Of a stretch of 42,672 nt of DNA, positions 1 to 9,066 are shown in pieces. The notes under the pieces are model-generated. The model was not told the DNA's origin. It did no database searches and was given only the letters and a program-made list of their open reading frames with translations. The stretch spans positions 1 to 42,672 of the forward strand of contig QXXL01000162.1 in assembly GCA_009911505.1 (NCBI GenBank), written 5' to 3'. Made by a program: the position numbers and the translations under genes. The first letter of the stretch is position 1. Each line of letters begins with the position of its first letter. The DNA comes from Lachnospiraceae bacterium (GTDB lineage: Bacteria > Bacillota > Clostridia > Lachnospirales > Lachnospiraceae).

Positions 1-45
1 TACGAAATGTTTAAGTCATCCTGCTCCATCAATGGCGGTGAGTAT

Positions 46-2589
46 ATGGGTATTGAATTATTCCTACATAACCAAATTGCATATGCGCAAGCAATACGGC
101 TAATGGAAACGCACGGGAAAGCCGCCGTTATCCATCCTACCGGAACTGGGAAATCCTTTATTGCCTTTCAGTTGGCAGAGGACCATCCTGACAGCCGGAT
201 TTGCTGGCTTGCGCCCAGTGAGTACATTTACCGGACACAGCTTGAAAACCTTTCCCATGCCCAAAGTGGCGGGGAAAGGTTTCCGTCGGATCATGTCCGG
301 TTTTTGACATATGCCAGATTGATGAAAGAAACGGAACCGCAGCTGAGAGAATTAAAGCCGGACTATATCATATTGGACGAATTCCACCGGTGCGGCGCCA
401 CTGAATGGGGCAAAGGCGTACAACGGCTGCTGGACGAATATCCCCGTGCCAAAATCCTTGGCCTTTCGGCAACGAATATCCGTTACTTAGATAACAGGAG
501 GAACATGGCGGAGGAGCTGTTTGACGGGTGCATTGCATCGGAAATGACGCTTGGGGAAGCCATTGTAAAAAACATTCTGCCTGCCCCTTCATATGTAATG
601 TCCCTTTATTCCTGCCAGGACGAACTGAAAAAATGGGAACGGAAGGTTGCGGCTTTAAATAATGAAGGTATCCGGCACGCAAATGAAGAGATCCTGCAAA
701 AGCTGAGAAGGGCTGTCGGGCAGGCCCGGGGGCTCGAAGAAGTGTTTGCCCGTCATATGAAAGAAACAAACGGCAAGTACATTGTGTTTTGTTCCGGCAA
801 AGGACACATGGAGGAAATGAAGGAGCATGCCGGCGAATGGTTTTCCCTGGTCGATCCGCACCCGCATATCTACACCATTTATTTTGACAGCGTCTCTTCC
901 AAAAAAGAGTTTGACGCGTTCAAAAACGATACGGGCAGCCATTTAAAGCTTTTGTTCTGTATCGACATGCTCAACGAAGGCGTCCATGTAGGCGACATTG
1001 ACGGTGTAATCCTGCTGCGCCCTACGGTTTCACCGATTTTATACTTACAGCAAATCGGCCGGGCGCTTTCCGCCGGGAAAAGCAGGCAGCCAGTAATTTT
1101 TGACATTGTCAACAATTTCGAGAGCCTGGGATGCATTGATGCGCTGGCAGGCGAAATACAGGAAGCTTCCATTGTGCGCCCTGACAAGCCGGGGGACGGA
1201 AACAGTTTTTTTGGGCAATTCCGAATTTACGACGAAGTAAAGGATTGCCGGAAGCTGTTTTTCCAGCTGAAAAAGAACCTGACGGCGACCTGGGATATTT
1301 ATTATGCGGCGGCAGCGGATTACCGCAGTACACACGGCAGCTTAAACGCGCCGAAATCCTATGCCACGCCGGAAGGCCTGACGTTAGGGGCATGGCTTCA
1401 GACGCAGCGGCGCATCCGGGCGGGCAAGATAAATGGCAGCCTAACGGAAGGGCAGATAGAAAAACTGGATGCACTGGGCATGGTATGGGATTCCCCGGCA
1501 CAAAAAAGCTGGGAACGGGGATACCACGCCCTGTCAGCATATTACCATGAACATGGGCACGCAAATGTTACAGCAGGCTATGTTACAAAAGACGGCTACC
1601 CGCTGGGCAAATGGGTCAGCAATCTGCGGCAGAAGAAAAAACGGGGCTCCCTCACGCCGGAGCAAATCCAAAGCCTGGATGCAATCGGCATGATCTGGGA
1701 CAAAAATGCTTTTCTGTGGGAGAAGCATTACCAGGCGGCAAAGCAGTATTACGAGACATGCGGACATTTAAAAGTCCCCGCATCCTACCGCACGCCGGAC
1801 GGCATCTGCCTGGGCAACTGGATCCAGAACCTAAAGCAGATTTACGCCGGAAAAAAGAAGGCCGCCGCTTTAAACGACGGGCAGATTCGGCAGCTTAACG
1901 CTATCGGCATGGAATGGGGGAATCGTTCGGAAGATGCCTGGCAGAAAAACTATGCGCTTGCCGCGGATTATTACCGCCGGCACAAAAATCTGAACATCCC
2001 ATCCGATTACTGTACCGATGGCGTATCCCTCGGCAAATGGCTGTGTACCCAGCGCGCTAAGAGGAAAAACCCGCCGCCGAACACCGCCCCCCTAACACAG
2101 GCGCAGATCGATGCACTGGATTCCATCGGCATGGACTGGGACAAAGACGGATGGGCAATCCGCTACCGGATTGCGGCGGATTATTACCGCAGCAACGGCA
2201 ACCTCAAAATCGCACAGGACTACGTCAGCAAGGAAGGCGTCTGGATCGGCAAATGGTTGTGTGAGCAGAGGAAGCGCTACCGTATGCCAAAACAAAAAAC
2301 GCCGCTTTCCGCCGATCAGATCCAAAAGCTCGAACAGCTTGGCATGGATTGGCGGACGCCACAGGAAGCCGCATGGGAAGAAGCTTATCAAAAAGCAGAG
2401 CAGTACTTTCTTAAAACCGGGAATCTGGAGGTGCCAGGCGGATTTTTGACAAAAGACGGCTTTCGGCTGGATCTGTGGCTGAAACGCCAAAAATCTAAAT
2501 ACCAAAACAGGACCATAAGCGTGACACAACAAGAAAAATTAGAAGCAATCGGCATCCAGTGGGAAAACCGGCTGCTTCCGCTTCATTAA
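46..2589 (+). CDS. DEAD/DEAH-type helicase with six Helicase-Associated repeats
   Basis: Predicted ATP-dependent nucleic-acid helicase or translocase of superfamily 2, 847 aa. Visible motifs: Walker A HPTGTGKS (res 30-37), DEFH box (111-114), SAT (141-143) and a QIGRALS motif VI near res 335. From about res 408 to the end lie six tandem units of about 72 aa with the pattern W..Y..A..YY...GNL.VP..Y....G..LG.WL..QR and then L...Q...L..IGM.W. These are Helicase-Associated (HA) domains, thought to bind nucleic acid. The ATG at 46 follows GGTGAG. The frame is open to base 1 with another ATG at 7, so the true start could be at 7 or upstream of the window. The stop lies 24 nt before the sugar transferase start, so the two may be co-transcribed. 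The substrate and role are unknown: this could be a defence, plasmid-type or housekeeping helicase. Confidence 0.85.
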   Translation: MGIELFLHNQIAYAQAIRLMETHGKAAVIHPTGTGKSFIAFQLAEDHPDSRICWLAPSEYIYRTQLENLSHAQSGGERFPSDHVRFLTYARLMKETEPQLRELKPDYIILDEFHRCGATEWGKGVQRLLDEYPRAKILGLSATNIRYLDNRRNMAEELFDGCIASEMTLGEAIVKNILPAPSYVMSLYSCQDELKKWERKVAALNNEGIRHANEEILQKLRRAVGQARGLEEVFARHMKETNGKYIVFCSGKGHMEEMKEHAGEWFSLVDPHPHIYTIYFDSVSSKKEFDAFKNDTGSHLKLLFCIDMLNEGVHVGDIDGVILLRPTVSPILYLQQIGRALSAGKSRQPVIFDIVNNFESLGCIDALAGEIQEASIVRPDKPGDGNSFFGQFRIYDEVKDCRKLFFQLKKNLTATWDIYYAAAADYRSTHGSLNAPKSYATPEGLTLGAWLQTQRRIRAGKINGSLTEGQIEKLDALGMVWDSPAQKSWERGYHALSAYYHEHGHANVTAGYVTKDGYPLGKWVSNLRQKKKRGSLTPEQIQSLDAIGMIWDKNAFLWEKHYQAAKQYYETCGHLKVPASYRTPDGICLGNWIQNLKQIYAGKKKAAALNDGQIRQLNAIGMEWGNRSEDAWQKNYALAADYYRRHKNLNIPSDYCTDGVSLGKWLCTQRAKRKNPPPNTAPLTQAQIDALDSIGMDWDKDGWAIRYRIAADYYRSNGNLKIAQDYVSKEGVWIGKWLCEQRKRYRMPKQKTPLSADQIQKLEQLGMDWRTPQEAAWEEAYQKAEQYFLKTGNLEVPGGFLTKDGFRLDLWLKRQKSKYQNRTISVTQQEKLEAIGIQWENRLLPLH

Positions 2590-2613
2590 CTTGTGAAAGG
2601 AATGAATGAAAAA

Positions 2614-3303
2614 ATGAGTCAGGAATATATGGGTACGGCTATCAGCCAAAAGGAGCTGGGACAGATTGCCGCAAAGCGCAGACCCCTGTCCTACTATACA
2701 TATGCTTTTGGAAAACGTACTTTTGATATTGCAGGCAGTCTTTGCGCAATGGTGGTATTGGCGCCCGTTTTTTTGTTCCTGTCCGCCGTCATTTTTGCGA
2801 TGGATCCGGGACGCGTGATATACGGGCACGAGCGTCTGGGGAAAGGCGGGAAAAAAATTAAGATCTGGAAATTCCGCAGCATGTATCAGAATGCGGATGA
2901 AATATTTGACAATTTTACAGAAGAACAGAAAGCAGAATTTTACCGCGATTTTAAACTGGACAACGATCCGCGGATTACCCCGGTCGGAAATTTTCTGCGC
3001 AAAAGCAGCCTGGATGAGCTGCCGCAGCTTTGGAATATTTTCTGCGGGGATTTGAGTTTTGTCGGGCCGCGTCCGATCGTGGAGGAGGAGCTTGTAAAGT
3101 ACGGGGGCGAATCGGAACGGCTTTTGAGCGTCAAACCGGGACTGACCGGATACTGGCAGGCAAATGGGCGGAACCTTATAGGGTATGAGAACGGCAGGCG
3201 GGAGATGGAGCTTTATTATGTGGAAAACCGGAGCGCACTTTTAGATTTTAAAATACTGCTAAAGACGTTCGGAACCGTAGTCCAGGGAAAGGGTGCGCAG
3301 TAA
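2614..3303 (+). CDS. Undecaprenyl-phosphate sugar phosphotransferase (bacterial sugar transferase family)
   Basis: Membrane phosphoglycosyl transferase of 229 aa. It would move a sugar-1-phosphate from a UDP-sugar to undecaprenyl phosphate and so start the repeat unit. It has one N-terminal hydrophobic segment ([19 protein letters not shown]), then the KIWKFRSM motif, the catalytic Asp-Glu pair in [11 protein letters not shown], and FVGPRP followed by PGLTGYWQ, all typical of the short PglC/WcaJ C-terminal type. The ATG at 2614 is chosen because AAAGGA ends 12 nt upstream; the in-frame GTG at 2593 and ATG at 2602 lie on or against that site. It is the first gene of the polysaccharide cluster and overlaps the next by one base (TAATG). 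The donor sugar cannot be read from sequence. Confidence 0.93.
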   Translation: MSQEYMGTAISQKELGQIAAKRRPLSYYTYAFGKRTFDIAGSLCAMVVLAPVFLFLSAVIFAMDPGRVIYGHERLGKGGKKIKIWKFRSMYQNADEIFDNFTEEQKAEFYRDFKLDNDPRITPVGNFLRKSSLDELPQLWNIFCGDLSFVGPRPIVEEELVKYGGESERLLSVKPGLTGYWQANGRNLIGYENGRREMELYYVENRSALLDFKILLKTFGTVVQGKGAQ

Positions 3304-4421
3304 TGGGCGAACATGCCCCGCTGCGGGTCCTTCAGGTATTAAACCATATGGACTTTGGCGGCATTGAATCCGTGGTGATGAATTATTACCGTTTTATCGA
3401 CCGGAGAAAGGTGCAGTTTGATTTTGCGGTGTCTAAAGATTCCAGGCTGCCGCAGAGTGACGAGATTAAACGGCTTGGCGGGAGCATCTATCTGCTGCCG
3501 CAGGTTTTGCGTCCGGGGAAATATATTGCTGCGTTAATGGACATTCTCCGGGAGCGCTCTTATCAAGTTGTACATTGCCATATGAATACGCTAAGCGTGC
3601 TTCCGCTTCTGGCGGCTTATCTGGCAGGTACAAGGGTCCGAATCTGCCACAACCATACCACGGCACATTTTAAAGAGGGACTGCGGACTGCCGTAAAATA
3701 TGGATTGCGTCCGCTTTGCAAATGGTTTGCAACCGATTATTTTGCCTGCGGGGAATATGCGGGCAGGTGGATGTATGGGAACCGTTGTTTTGATGCGGGG
3801 AACGTGTATGTGATGCGCAATGCAATTGACACACAGCGGTTTCAGTTTGAACCTGCAAAACGGGAACGGGTAAGAAATGAACTGGGCATAGCGGACAAAT
3901 TTGTAATTGGGCATATCGGACGGTTTATGTACCAGAAAAACCATGCTTTTTTGGTGGATGTGTTTTATGAGGTTTACCAAAGGAGGAAGGACGCCGTGCT
4001 GCTTCTGGTGGGGGAAGGGGAACTGTTGGGGCGGATACGGGATAAGGTGCAAAGAATGGGGATTGCAGATGCCGTGATTTTTTACGGGAGCAGCAGGGAT
4101 ACGGGGGAATTGTATCCGGCGATGGATCTGTTTTGCCTGCCGAGCTTTTACGAAGGGGTTCCAGTTGTGGCAATTGAGGCACAGGGAAACGGTCTCCCTG
4201 TGCTGGTTTCAGATAAAGTATCACAAGAGGCAAAGCTGCAAAACGATTATATGATAGTTCCGCTCAGCCTGCCGGCAGGCGTCTGGGCCGTGAAGGCACT
4301 TTCATACCGGGAATGCGGCAGGATGAGAGAACGTGGGTTTTCTGAGGTAAGGGAGGCAGGGTTTTCGATTCAATCGGAAGCCGTAAATCTACAAACATAT
4401 TACGTAACAAAAAATCTTTGA
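3303..4421 (+). CDS. GT4-family glycosyltransferase
   Basis: Cytoplasmic retaining glycosyltransferase of the GT-B fold, 372 aa, resembling EpsF-type capsule enzymes. The N-terminal half opens with VLQVLNHMDFGGIE, the glycine-rich acceptor loop of GT4 enzymes. The C-terminal half carries IGHIGRFMYQKNH and the E-x7-E donor motif in SFYEGVPVVAIEAQGNGLPV. The start is fused to the preceding stop (TAATG), indicating translational coupling to the initiating transferase. It probably adds the second sugar of the repeat unit. The linkage is unknown. Confidence 0.9.
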   Translation: MGEHAPLRVLQVLNHMDFGGIESVVMNYYRFIDRRKVQFDFAVSKDSRLPQSDEIKRLGGSIYLLPQVLRPGKYIAALMDILRERSYQVVHCHMNTLSVLPLLAAYLAGTRVRICHNHTTAHFKEGLRTAVKYGLRPLCKWFATDYFACGEYAGRWMYGNRCFDAGNVYVMRNAIDTQRFQFEPAKRERVRNELGIADKFVIGHIGRFMYQKNHAFLVDVFYEVYQRRKDAVLLLVGEGELLGRIRDKVQRMGIADAVIFYGSSRDTGELYPAMDLFCLPSFYEGVPVVAIEAQGNGLPVLVSDKVSQEAKLQNDYMIVPLSLPAGVWAVKALSYRECGRMRERGFSEVREAGFSIQSEAVNLQTYYVTKNL

Positions 4422-4445
4422 TTCGTTGGACAGTAGGGCAATCGT

Positions 4446-4997
4446 ATGTTTTATGAATATTTAAGTGTTTTTCTGGGGCTGGTTAAGTGTTTTATTTTTA
4501 AACTTTTATATTGGAAACGCCTTTCTATTGCAGGCATTCCTAAAATGAATTCTTCTTTTAAAATTGCAATAAAAAGAAATTCAAAACTGATTCTAGGGAA
4601 AAATTTTAGAAGCAGAAATAATGTGTCTTTCCGAATTTACGATAAAGGAAACATTATTATAGGAAAAAACTGTTTTTTTAACGACAACTGTTCTGTCAAT
4701 TGCAGAAAAAAAATTATATTTGGCGATGATATCATATGTGGACAGAATGTACAGTTTTTTGATCATGACCACAATTATAGAGACAATATGGACGAGTTCC
4801 TGACACAAGAAATAACAATCGGAAACAATGTCTGGATTGGAGCGAATGCAGTAATATTAAGGGGAACCAAAATCGGAGACTATGCGGTGATTGCCGCGGG
4901 AACAGTTGTAACAAAAGATGTGCCATCAAATACCGTACTGAGAAATGTATTTAAATACAATACCAAAAATACGGACCACTTCGTTTTATCCAAATAA
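4446..4997 (+). CDS. Hexapeptide-repeat acyltransferase (LbH fold)
   Basis: Putative O-acetyltransferase of 183 aa from the left-handed beta-helix family, acting on a sugar of the polysaccharide. Hexapeptide turns such as [24 protein letters not shown] and [12 protein letters not shown] are visible, with the catalytic-type histidine in FFDHDHNY. The N-terminal 40 residues are basic and hydrophobic. From here to about 9000 the DNA is much richer in A+T than the genes on either side. The next gene's open frame begins inside this one, but its supported start lies 29 nt after this stop. Confidence 0.85.
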   Translation: MFYEYLSVFLGLVKCFIFKLLYWKRLSIAGIPKMNSSFKIAIKRNSKLILGKNFRSRNNVSFRIYDKGNIIIGKNCFFNDNCSVNCRKKIIFGDDIICGQNVQFFDHDHNYRDNMDEFLTQEITIGNNVWIGANAVILRGTKIGDYAVIAAGTVVTKDVPSNTVLRNVFKYNTKNTDHFVLSK

Positions 4998-5025
4998 CGG
5001 TTCATTTTATAAGGGGGATTCTGGC

Positions 5026-5988
5026 GTGATCACAATAAGTGTTATTATTCCGGTTTATAATGTAGAAGCCTATATAGAGGAGTGCGTAAAATCCGTAATC
5101 CAATATCCCGGAAAAGACATCGAAATCATTTTAATTGATGACGGATCAACCGATCGTTCCGGAAGCATTTGTGATCAGTGGCAAAGAGCCGATTCCAGAA
5201 TAAAAGTAATCCATAAATCAAACGGCGGCCTATCCGACGCAAGAAATGCAGGAATGAAAATTGCAAAAGGAACCTATTACTTCTTTTTGGATTCTGATGA
5301 TTTTATCATGGACTCCAAAGACTTCAAAAAAATCATCCTGCATTTAAGGAAACAGAAACCAGAGATAATAATCTTAAACTCAAAGAAAGTATATAATGGC
5401 ATCTACGAGAAACGAAGCAAATTCGGCTCCACAGAAGATAAATTTGTTGAAATCCCCATACTGGAAGCTATTTCCGCAGGATTTTACCATGCCTGTGCAT
5501 GGAATAAAATTGTCCGTGCAGATATTTTGAATGAACATCGTATTCTTTTTCCGGAAGGCAGATTATCAGAGGATATGGAATATTGCGGATTACTTTTGGA
5601 TTACATCGACAAAGCCACTGTTTATTATAAACCAGTCTATGCTTACCGAATACGCAAAGAATCTATTAGCAACTCTGTAAACGATAAACATTTATGCGAT
5701 ATCTACGCCATAATAAGTTCTGCGGCCGGACAGCAGCAGCCGTTGCTGAAAAAAAATTTTTTTTCGTATGAATACGCTGTGCTCCTCGCCAATTCCAGTT
5801 TGTCCAACTCTGATCTTATAAAAAAAATACTGGCGTTAGAAGAATTATTAAATTATGGGGTAAGAAACAAAGTAAAAGCTGTGAATTGTATCAGAAAGGT
5901 ATTGGGAATCAAAGCCACTAGAATCATTTTAATCTTTTTTTTACGATTTAAAAATTTTAAGAAAGCTTTGTACAAATATGAAAAGTAA
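5026..5988 (+). CDS. GT2-family glycosyltransferase
   Basis: Inverting GT-A fold transferase of 320 aa using a nucleotide sugar. It begins ITISVIIPVYNVEAYIEECV and carries IILIDDGSTDRSG, GLSDARNAG and the metal-binding LDSDDF. The GTG at 5026 is chosen: an AAGGGGGAT ribosome site lies 8 nt upstream and the GT2 fold begins at once. The ATG at 4945 in the same frame lies inside the acyltransferase gene and adds 27 residues with no family similarity. It overlaps the next gene by 11 nt. Confidence 0.9.
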   Translation: MITISVIIPVYNVEAYIEECVKSVIQYPGKDIEIILIDDGSTDRSGSICDQWQRADSRIKVIHKSNGGLSDARNAGMKIAKGTYYFFLDSDDFIMDSKDFKKIILHLRKQKPEIIILNSKKVYNGIYEKRSKFGSTEDKFVEIPILEAISAGFYHACAWNKIVRADILNEHRILFPEGRLSEDMEYCGLLLDYIDKATVYYKPVYAYRIRKESISNSVNDKHLCDIYAIISSAAGQQQPLLKKNFFSYEYAVLLANSSLSNSDLIKKILALEELLNYGVRNKVKAVNCIRKVLGIKATRIILIFFLRFKNFKKALYKYEK

Positions 5989-6940
5989 AATATGTTTAAT
6001 TGTTCCTTATTTTGGAAAATTTAATAACTATTTTCAATTGTTTTTGAATTCATGTAAATTTAATCCTGAAATCAACTGGCTGTTTTTTACAGATGATCAA
6101 AGTAAATACGATTATCCCTCCAATGTGAAGGTAATTTATATGACTTTTTCGGAGTTTAGAAAAAAAATTCAAAGTAAATTTGATTTTAAAATCTCTCTGG
6201 AGCGTCCATACAAACTATGTGATTATAAATGCGCATATGGTTACATCTGTTCTGATTATTTAATTGGCTATGATTTTTGGGGATATTGCGACATTGATTT
6301 GATTTTTGGAAAAATAACCGATTTCATAACAGAAGAATTATTAAGAAAATACGATAAAATCGGAGTTTTAGGACATTTTACAATATTTCGCAATGATGAA
6401 ACCATTAACCGTCTGTTTATGAGCGAAATAGATGGAACGCAGTATTACAGAAACGTATATCAAGATAATAAAAGCTATATATTTGATGAAGAATTTAACA
6501 GAAGCATAAATACTATATTTGAAGAGCAAAAAAGACACCTCTGCTACTTCAATGCTTTTGCTAATTTATATACGAAAACTTCTGATTTTAAGTTAATTAC
6601 ATTAGATATTGATTCCAGGAAATATATTGTAGAAAAAAGAAAAAGAGCATTTTTTGTCTGGGAAAATGGTTCTCTGTCAAGGTATTACCTCCTAAATGGC
6701 AAGCTTGTAAAAGAAGATTTTATGTATATGCACCTAATGAGGAGAAAAATGAAAGTAAGGGTAAACACAGACCTGAATCGGTATAAAATCATACCAAACG
6801 CATTTGAGCCTTTGGGGTTACAGAATATATATTCTGACAATCTTCACAGAGAAAAAGCAAAGCATTTTAATTTACACTACTTTAGGATACGCACAAATAA
6901 TTTGATCAACAAAATAAAAATGAGGTTTGAACATGAATGA
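5978..6940 (+). CDS. DUF6625-like putative glycosyltransferase
   Basis: A 320-aa soluble protein that opens ICLIVPYFGKFNNYFQLFLN and continues with WLFFTDD, a pattern I recognise from the DUF6625 family found in capsule and exopolysaccharide clusters. A DxD-like CDIDLIFG at about res 109, where GT-A enzymes bind the metal-nucleotide, makes a glycosyltransferase role likely. I know of no proven activity for the family. It overlaps the upstream GT2 by 11 nt and the downstream EpsG-like gene by 8 nt, so all three are probably translated as a unit. Confidence 0.8.
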   Translation: MKSKICLIVPYFGKFNNYFQLFLNSCKFNPEINWLFFTDDQSKYDYPSNVKVIYMTFSEFRKKIQSKFDFKISLERPYKLCDYKCAYGYICSDYLIGYDFWGYCDIDLIFGKITDFITEELLRKYDKIGVLGHFTIFRNDETINRLFMSEIDGTQYYRNVYQDNKSYIFDEEFNRSINTIFEEQKRHLCYFNAFANLYTKTSDFKLITLDIDSRKYIVEKRKRAFFVWENGSLSRYYLLNGKLVKEDFMYMHLMRRKMKVRVNTDLNRYKIIPNAFEPLGLQNIYSDNLHREKAKHFNLHYFRIRTNNLINKIKMRFEHE

Positions 6941-8009
6941 TTCCATACCATACGTTATAACTGCAATTTCTGTAATCTGTGGCTTTCTGAATTCAAAATC
7001 AAAGATTATATCTACGTTGCAGATATTTTGGATATGGATTTTAATGGCTTTTAATTCTGGTGGAATGGACTGGTCGGTTCATTATTGGCTGTTTGAAGAT
7101 TCGGCATTGGGCACAGGACTGCTCTCACCCGGATGGGGATACTCTAATATATGTAATTTCTGCTTAAAATTAGGTATGGAATTTTATGATATGAACTTTA
7201 TTGTATCTACTGTAATTTTGTTTGTATTGTTCTATTTCATAATGAAATTGAGCGAAAAACCTGCCTTTGTTTTAAGTATGTTTACGATATTCCCTTTGGC
7301 TGACTCCATTATCCAAAAGAGAAATCTTTTGGGAATGATGTTTTTATATATCGCCTTTATGGTTTTAATACGCAGACAAGAAAAGAAGAATAAGCTCTTA
7401 TACCTGTTTTTCTGCTTATTAGCGTTTTCTGTTCATTCCATTTATATTATATATCTTCCCATCGTATTTTTAGATAAATTGTCCTGGAACAAAATAAAAT
7501 GGTTTGTAGCAAGCGTATTAGGCTGCTCTGTCATTATTGTTCCTGTTTTGCCAAGATTAGCCCGGATTTTTATGAATAACGATAAACTGTTAGCTTATTT
7601 TATCAATTGGAAAATCCCTTTGTATCAGTCTGTTTGCTGGTGGGGATTACATATCTCTTTTTGCATACTGATATACCTCATTATAAAATACAGGCTGCAG
7701 CCACATGACGGCTTACTGGTTAACTATGATTTTGTTTTAAAAATAAATGTGTTTTTTTTAATTGTGCTCCCACTGTATTATTATGAGCCGACTTTTTTTC
7801 GGATTTACAGAAATATTTTTTTATTGGATTACGTTGCTGTATCTAATTGCATGGGTATCAATGGACGTTTTTCAAAAAAATGTTATTTTTGCATTGTATT
7901 ATTAATCATTTTAGTTTTATTGATATTTTTATCACAGTTTGTTTGGTTTGGCGTAGGATTTGACGTATTGGTTAAACCGTTATTTGATAATAATAAATTT
8001 TTAAACTAA
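6933..8009 (+). CDS. EpsG/Wzy-like polysaccharide polymerase
   Basis: A 358-aa polytopic membrane protein with about ten hydrophobic segments. The GMDW motif after the second segment and the conserved QKRNLLGMMFLYIAF stretch resemble the EpsG family, which polymerises lipid-linked repeat units on the outer face of the membrane. The ATG at 6933 has GAGG 7 nt upstream and is preferred to the in-frame TTG at 6927. It overlaps the preceding stop by 8 nt. It is the only polymerase candidate in the cluster, which supports the call. Confidence 0.82.
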   Translation: MNDSIPYVITAISVICGFLNSKSKIISTLQIFWIWILMAFNSGGMDWSVHYWLFEDSALGTGLLSPGWGYSNICNFCLKLGMEFYDMNFIVSTVILFVLFYFIMKLSEKPAFVLSMFTIFPLADSIIQKRNLLGMMFLYIAFMVLIRRQEKKNKLLYLFFCLLAFSVHSIYIIYLPIVFLDKLSWNKIKWFVASVLGCSVIIVPVLPRLARIFMNNDKLLAYFINWKIPLYQSVCWWGLHISFCILIYLIIKYRLQPHDGLLVNYDFVLKINVFFLIVLPLYYYEPTFFRIYRNIFLLDYVAVSNCMGINGRFSKKCYFCIVLLIILVLLIFLSQFVWFGVGFDVLVKPLFDNNKFLN

Positions 8010-8036
8010 TTGGAAACTTTAAATAAGGGATAAAAC

Positions 8037-9023
8037 ATGGAAGAAAATCTGATCAGCATTATTATACCGGTATACAATGCAGAGAAATACCTGGATTATT
8101 GTATAACCAGCATCCTAAAACAAACTTACAGGACATTTGAGCTTATCTTAATTAATGATGGTTCTACAGATAAAAGCGAAGAAATCTGCCTGCGTTATCA
8201 GCAGAAAGACAATCGGATCTGCCTCATTTCCAAAACAAACGAAGGCGTTTCCTCAGCGCGTAACGCGGGGCTTTGCAACTCCACAGGAGAATATATTACA
8301 TTTGTAGATGCAGACGATTATCTGGAACATAATTACTTAGAAGTTTTGTACTATAATTTAAAGAAACAGAACGCGGATATTTCTATATGTAATTTTAACT
8401 GTTTATATGAAAATAAGAAACTGCAAGAAGCAAATAAATTAAAAAGCACATCTGTTTTCCTTGATCAAAACATGAATTATTATCGATTTTCATCATTATT
8501 TTGCTATGTGTGCGGCAAATTATTTAAAAGAAACACCTTAGAAAATATTTATTTTAATACAAAAATTTTTATTTCAGAAGATTCTTTGTTTATTGCAGAG
8601 GCCGTAAAAAAATCCAGCGTGCTTTTTTATGATGAACGGCCTCTTTACATATACCGGATGCATTCTGCTTCTGCAACACATTCTTTCGATATTGCAAAAA
8701 TAGAAACATTGGAAATCGCATGGAAAAAGATACTTGATTTACAGGAACCAGATAGCAGTGCTTATTGGTGGGCAAGCTTTTGCTATATGGAATCCTGCCG
8801 CCGGGTCGCTGCCGAGCTCTGGATTTCGAGAAACCGGAATCCGGAAAAAATCCATTCACTGCGGAATGAAGTCAGAAAGAGACAGACATTGATCCGGAGT
8901 GCAGACACCAAACCGGCACGTAAAGTAATGTTATATCTTTTTTTACACATGCCCTTAATTTATTTTTGTTTATGTAATACAAAAAAATGGATTCAAACAA
9001 AATTAAATATATTGAAGCCTTAA
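8037..9023 (+). CDS. GT2-family glycosyltransferase
   Basis: A second GT-A enzyme of 328 aa: LISIIIPVYNAEKYLDYCI, LILINDGSTDKSEEIC, GVSSARNAG and FVDADDYLE mark the nucleotide- and metal-binding regions. The C-terminus is hydrophobic and may sit on the membrane. AAGGGAT lies 6 nt before the ATG. It differs clearly from the GT2 at 5026 after about residue 110, so it probably uses a different acceptor. Confidence 0.9.
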   Translation: MEENLISIIIPVYNAEKYLDYCITSILKQTYRTFELILINDGSTDKSEEICLRYQQKDNRICLISKTNEGVSSARNAGLCNSTGEYITFVDADDYLEHNYLEVLYYNLKKQNADISICNFNCLYENKKLQEANKLKSTSVFLDQNMNYYRFSSLFCYVCGKLFKRNTLENIYFNTKIFISEDSLFIAEAVKKSSVLFYDERPLYIYRMHSASATHSFDIAKIETLEIAWKKILDLQEPDSSAYWWASFCYMESCRRVAAELWISRNRNPEKIHSLRNEVRKRQTLIRSADTKPARKVMLYLFLHMPLIYFCLCNTKKWIQTKLNILKP

Positions 9024-9066
9024 TTTTTTCTATATATCTACGAAACTACCGGAAAGGGTTAATAAA

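Noticed and set aside
4945..5025. Upstream ATG of the first GT2 gene
   Set aside because: It lies inside the acyltransferase gene and adds residues unlike the family; the GTG at 5026 has a strong ribosome site.
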